This document shows positions 61,301 through 64,000 of a stretch of DNA of 64,000 nt, piece after piece. The stretch comes from Parelaphostrongylus tenuis. Taxonomy: Eukaryota; Nematoda; Chromadorea; Rhabditida; Metastrongylidae. A program made the position numbers and the translations under genes. Below the pieces are notes generated by a model, which saw only the letters and a list, made by a program, of their open reading frames with translations, did no database searches and was not told where the DNA came from. The stretch lies in contig JAHQIW010000807.1 in the NCBI GenBank assembly GCA_019055375.1, forward strand, positions 186,001 to 250,000, written 5' to 3'. Positions within the stretch are counted from its first letter, which is position 1. Each line of letters opens with the position of its first letter.

Positions 61301-63925
61301 GAGGCATGGTGCTGGTCCGAACACGTTCCTCAACAGTCTCCTTACAACCAACGCAGGGACTTCTCTAGGTCGGCTATGTCCAAGACTGCAAGGAAATTCA
61401 TAAAATTTCTGCTATAATCATACACAAGACTATATCCGCGAACCAGTCGAAATAAGGATGTTACATGTATGGGGACATTTGCGAGTGATAGAATTCAAGA
61501 CGAATAAATGAAAGAGATGATAGGATTTGAGGAGTAGGTGTAATGACGAGTTATGTGGCTGTAGACTAGAATATAAATAAGAAGTGGGGGACACGCCTTA
61601 CGTATTTCCAAACTTTCAACTTTTGTATACATACCCACTTTTTAAAAGCTACAAGCTCGACTGCCGGTCACTACAATGTCAAGTAATTCCATCATCTGAC
61701 TTGTGGTGATTCATTAATCGCGTTGATTCCTTTATAGAGGAGTATAACCTCAAGGGGTCGGCTGAGACGAGAGCAGTGCTACTGATGGGTCCTGGTAGGA
61801 CGAAACAGGCGCCTGTATAGCATTTAGACATGGCTCAAAACATCTTATATCCTTATACCACAGTGTTTTACACAGATAGTTTTTAGATTTTCGCATTTTG
61901 ATTTCTCCACAACTGCGACAAGAAAAAAGATATCCACAGAAACTGCTAGACAACTTTCGCTCTGCTGACGACACGACGTCTCCATAGCTTGCTTAGCAGT
62001 GAATTTGTACTATGTTTGAGGATTTTCAAGAATCGCAAAAAGTGAGGACTGTGCTTAATCAAAGGAGGCATTGCTGCTATGAGAAAAATGTAGGGAGCGA
62101 TGAAAAAAATCAAAATAGGTGGTTTTTTGATCACAACTACTACATCCTACCACGCACTCAGTTGAACCTATGAACTGGCATTCCGATGTTGTTAAGACAG
62201 GATAGAGCAATTCGACCGATGTTGAGGCTGCTTGGAGAAATCATAGCGCAACATCAAACTTTCTTACTCACCACCTTGACTCAATATTTATATAAACGCT
62301 TAGCCGTTTAGCCAGTTGATAAAATTGAAATTATGATGCATTAACTGACTTAAGCCTAAAAATAGCTCCTAAAAATATAACTTAAATTCCAACTGTGTAC
62401 ATCAAATATTTGGAAGCAATGCTGTCCTTGGTGATGACTTGTAAATGACTGTGGTAAGGCAAAGTTGATCAGGCGTTTGTGTAATGGGAAGAGTTAGTCA
62501 TCGATGAATGAGAATAGAAGAGTTAAGACGAAAGCCATTTTTGCAGCGCCTTCTGCAAAAGAAACAGAAATATTGGTAACTTACGTCAGATGGGAAGATT
62601 TTCGATTGCAAAATGATATTCTACACATATCACTAAGCTTGAAATTTCATCATCCCTTTGCGCTTGTATCGAAGTGGAATCAATGGGAAATGTACTCAAG
62701 CGAGTGGAACTTGTGTAAATGAGTTAGCTGACTATGCAATCCAAGCAAATGGGAACCATATGAAAATAACTGTCTAACTGCCTACACAAAACGCTATGAA
62801 ATTGCCTGGTAAGCATGTTTCCTTTGTTCCAGGTCATCGAAGGTTCCAATATAGCTTTTGAAGTGCAAATGAATTCCGTACCGAATACACTCTATCTCTT
62901 CATGGGAGATGGAGGTATCCATGGCGTTACTTTTGTTAATAAGTTATTATTTTGGTTTTTTCCATTGATTCTTCTTGTAGGCTATTCTAAACAGTTGGTG
63001 CTTTATGGAACGCGAAACGGTAAACTTGGACTCATTGATATCAAAGCAAAAGAAGCAGAAATTAAGTGGGAAATTGCTACACCACGCTAAGCGGTTTGTT
63101 TAACTCTTAAATTTTTTTTCAAAAGCCTATTTCGCACTTCTTGAGCAGCTCTCAGTTAAACGCTCCTGTGATCATAAACTATGTTTTCTTTTCTTTTTCA
63201 TTCTGATATCATATTGGATGAGGACTTACAGTAAGTTGTAAATTTCGAGGCCCTTTTTTCCCAGAATACTTGGATCTCAATAGTTGATGAAAAAAGGACA
63301 TTTGTAGGTGATTTTCTGAGCGCCGGTCAATTCTACCTTTACTTCTCTGAAAGTACACCTAGAATTCTTGGCTCAGCAACTGTTAAACGCAAAAATATGA
63401 CACTTTAATTTCAGGATTCATTTTATTTGACCGCCTATTGCGGGGTATGATGGTAGAATGAACCCAATTATGAAAGTGGTGTATACAAACATTTGCGTCA
63501 ACTGGATTTAAACCCAGATCTCACCCTCAGGGGCGCACGTTGGCGTCGGTAGCGCAACGGTTTCAACACGCGCCCCGGATAGGGTGAGATCTGGGTTTGA
63601 ATCCCAGTTGACACAAATGTTTCTTGCACACCACTTTACATTATTGAGTTTGACTCCCGTTTATTTTCATTTCCAATTCTAGTCTTTTTCCTCCTCAATA
63701 CCAGTTTATTGACGATTATGAGCCAGCACATTAACATCACCGTGAAGACGTAAAAGTAATTTTGAAGTGTTCAGAATCAACATACTTTTTTCAGCAATTA
63801 CTTCCATCACTTGCTATCCATTCAGTGGACTTGATCATCCTGACATTCTAATTGGAAAGGATGATGGTGTGTTGGAAATCTACACAGTCGACACCGAAGA
63901 TAACTGCGCTCTCTACGGAACATAT
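52335..63925 (+). CDS. bbs-7 (osm-12): BBS7 homologue (BBSome subunit), N-terminal half; continues beyond the window
   Basis: BBS7 is a subunit of the BBSome, the coat-like complex that moves membrane proteins in cilia. Exons: 52335-52454, 53885-53947, 54603-54680, 56026-56123, 59515-59590, 60811-60921, 62833-62914, 62981-63085 and 63795-63925. All phases match and the conceptual protein follows the family's order: MELSLMRLDFAQVGTTNRL, VVVGSQNGSVICM, YKTPPGPPIEAVCLGG, VFVASGSNVRGLSKKGKQF, FINGVDLLLSGQKTINHYHD, YLLCPDDVLDIVCL, GKLGLIDIKAKEAEIKWEI and GLDHPDILIGKDDGVLEIY, all of the N-terminal beta-propeller. First and eighth introns seem to start with GC (GCAAGT; GCTAAG). Introns hold mariner, Tc1, SINE and hammerhead repeats. 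A possible next exon starts at 63989. The coiled coil, GAE/platform domains and C-terminus lie outside. Confidence 0.9.
54170..54425 (+). repeat. SINE family B
   Basis: Begins GAGCCGTGGTCGAAAGG, then CCCACCCCCTAACACTGTCC, GGAACGCCACGGCCAGGCTA and GAATTGATTGCTAGAAATAC; A-rich tail. Located in the second BBS7 intron. Confidence 0.7.
55315..55353 (-). ncRNA. Degenerate hammerhead-like motif
   Basis: Minus strand: TTGACGA (CUGANGA with C3 changed), GAAA, stem III palindrome TACGCGTA, then TTGCAC. It lies in the third BBS7 intron, antisense to the gene, and forms an inverted pair with 55570-55614. Confidence 0.25.
55570..55614 (+). ncRNA. Degenerate hammerhead-like motif
   Basis: GTGCTA, CTGACAC, AAAA in place of GAAA, palindrome CACGTG, then TAGCAC. 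Stem I is perfect but core bases are changed. Located in a BBS7 intron, sense strand. Confidence 0.3.
56510..56835. repeat. Inverted repeat pair with ~75-bp arms
   Basis: The left arm (about 56505-56585) and the right arm (about 56755-56830, reversed) share GGCTTTGTGCAGAATTTTCT-type sequence and GGCAACAT. It is probably a small foldback element in a BBS7 intron. Confidence 0.55.
57095..57540 (+). mobile_element. mariner transposon, C-terminal catalytic part
   Basis: Frame-shifted transposase: ILNLVWMA/HFELGLDGKSINSDLYCEQ, then LVRRKRALFQQDNAKPHT containing the second catalytic aspartate, then ELDGVEILPHPSPMQQFWKV and a C-terminus near 57430-57510 like 'PKEWYFDQIRNLADRWQKV' (read in a shifted frame). 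About the last half of a 340-residue protein remains, with the usual third catalytic region damaged. It lies in the 56124-59514 intron of BBS7. Confidence 0.85.
57640..58690 (-). mobile_element. Tc1-like DNA transposon, decayed, reversed
   Basis: Minus-strand frames in order: EMKTADIVKIVKLQA, HSMRKLVGKLGVSDWSIQNI (helix-turn-helix), KMSSHKIARAHFVDKKGGRK, SIAGARLTKALFKDKKIFT, GKTPLVF-like and a C-terminal SPSHSPDLSLMN block. It is the same family as 15880-16660, sharing the SIAGARL and DKKIF/DEKIF blocks at DNA level. Several stops and shifts; no activity expected. Confidence 0.8.
58868..59150 (-). repeat. tRNA-derived SINE, family A
   Basis: Homologous over its whole length to 8085-8375, including the A-box-like TGGCGCACTGTTTAG on the reverse strand. 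Sits in BBS7 intron 4 beside a TA microsatellite. Confidence 0.7.
59178..59285 (+). ncRNA. Hammerhead-bearing repeat (family 1)
   Basis: CAGATGA (U4 to A), stem II GTC/GAC with loop TGTAAG, an extra C, GAAA, palindrome CACGTG and triplet GTC at 59184-59216. It matches 5560-5663 in the opposite orientation, including the trailing ACCACATGACATGTTG block. In BBS7 intron 4, sense strand, joined through a TA microsatellite to a SINE at 58868-59150. Confidence 0.5.
59280..59320. repeat. TA microsatellite
   Basis: Two (TA)n runs right after the hammerhead repeat. Confidence 0.75.
60085..60245 (-). repeat. tRNA-like repeat, family C
   Basis: Reverse strand: GAGAATTGTGTGGTGAGCAA edge, CGCAGTGATAGCACACG (A-box-like), GGGCTCGACTCCCGC (B-box-like). 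In a BBS7 intron. Confidence 0.5.
61645..61850 (+). repeat. Hammerhead-bearing repeat (family 2), third copy
   Basis: Matches the right-hand copy at 44810-45045 across GCCGGTCAC, AATTCCATCATCTGACTT, GAGG..TATAACCTCAA and the hammerhead block. It lies in the 60922-62832 intron of BBS7 on the gene's strand. Confidence 0.65.
61776..61823 (+). ncRNA. Hammerhead motif (family 2), well-formed stems
   Basis: GTGCTA, CTGATGG (A9 to G), stem II GTCC/GGAC around TGGTA, GAAA, stem III CAGGC/GCCTG, triplet GTA and TAGCAT. Stem I pairs over six or more positions. Only one core base departs from consensus. Confidence 0.6.
63470..63635. repeat. Palindromic tRNA-like element (family D)
   Basis: The right half carries GGTAGCGCAACGGTTTC and GGGTTTGAATCCCAG; the left half is an inverted partial copy (ACATTTGCGTCAACTGGAT reversed). 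Same head as the 1.0-1.5 kb element; inside the eighth BBS7 intron. Confidence 0.65.
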
Positions 63926-64000
63926 GTAAGACGGATAACCCTCACCATTTTTTTCCATTCCTTGGTTTCTTCTAGGCTGCTTAGTAAGCTAAGCGATCTC

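Overview
The window reads as a nuclear contig from a nematode, most likely a parasitic clade V (strongylid/hookworm-type) worm. Splice acceptors are of the short T-rich 'TTNCAG' type, a probable spliced-leader acceptor sits 8 bp before a start codon, genes are split into small exons by multi-kilobase introns, and the introns are full of decayed mariner, Tc1, piggyBac and RTE copies and tRNA-like SINEs. Nothing bacterial (operons, ribosome binding sites, CRISPR) is present. Almost all long open frames are chance or transposon-derived, so genes were found by joining exons with matching phase and splice sites.

Two genes can be followed, both on the + strand. (1) 2630-18458: at least seven exons of a protein whose C-terminal half resembles the peroxiredoxin-like PRXL2/FAM213 (AhpC/TSA-type) thioredoxin-fold family. 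It ends in a CaaX prenylation box, and a poly(A) signal follows; the 5' end was not found. (2) 52335 to the window end: the N-terminal half of BBS7 (osm-12 of C. elegans), a BBSome subunit of cilia. Nine exons align in order with the N-terminal beta-propeller. Two of its introns appear to use GC instead of GT donors. Weaker evidence supports two phase-compatible exons of an unknown gene at 25251-26246 (+) and one exon at 22423-22553 (-).

The rest is repeat-rich. There are mariner remnants (24.4, 32.8, 39.6, 45.3, 51.2 and 57.1 kb), a Tc1-like family (15.9 and 57.6-58.7 kb), two opposed piggyBac copies (29.9-32.3 kb), an RTE-type retrotransposon 3' part (48.9-49.8 kb), at least four families of tRNA-like or SINE-like repeats, several foldback elements, a dispersed ~170-bp repeat, TA and ATT microsatellites, a 42-G run and a 600-bp hairpin-forming simple repeat.

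The most striking observation is a set of hammerhead-ribozyme-like motifs in dispersed repeats. One copy (5607-5663, - strand) has a complete core. Several others, with base-paired stems that vary in a compensatory way, lie at 0.6, 42.3, 44.6, 45.0, 55.3, 55.6, 59.2 and 61.8 kb, four of them inside BBS7 introns. Their short palindromic stem III resembles the minimal hammerheads described in Penelope-like elements and similar non-autonomous retroelements.
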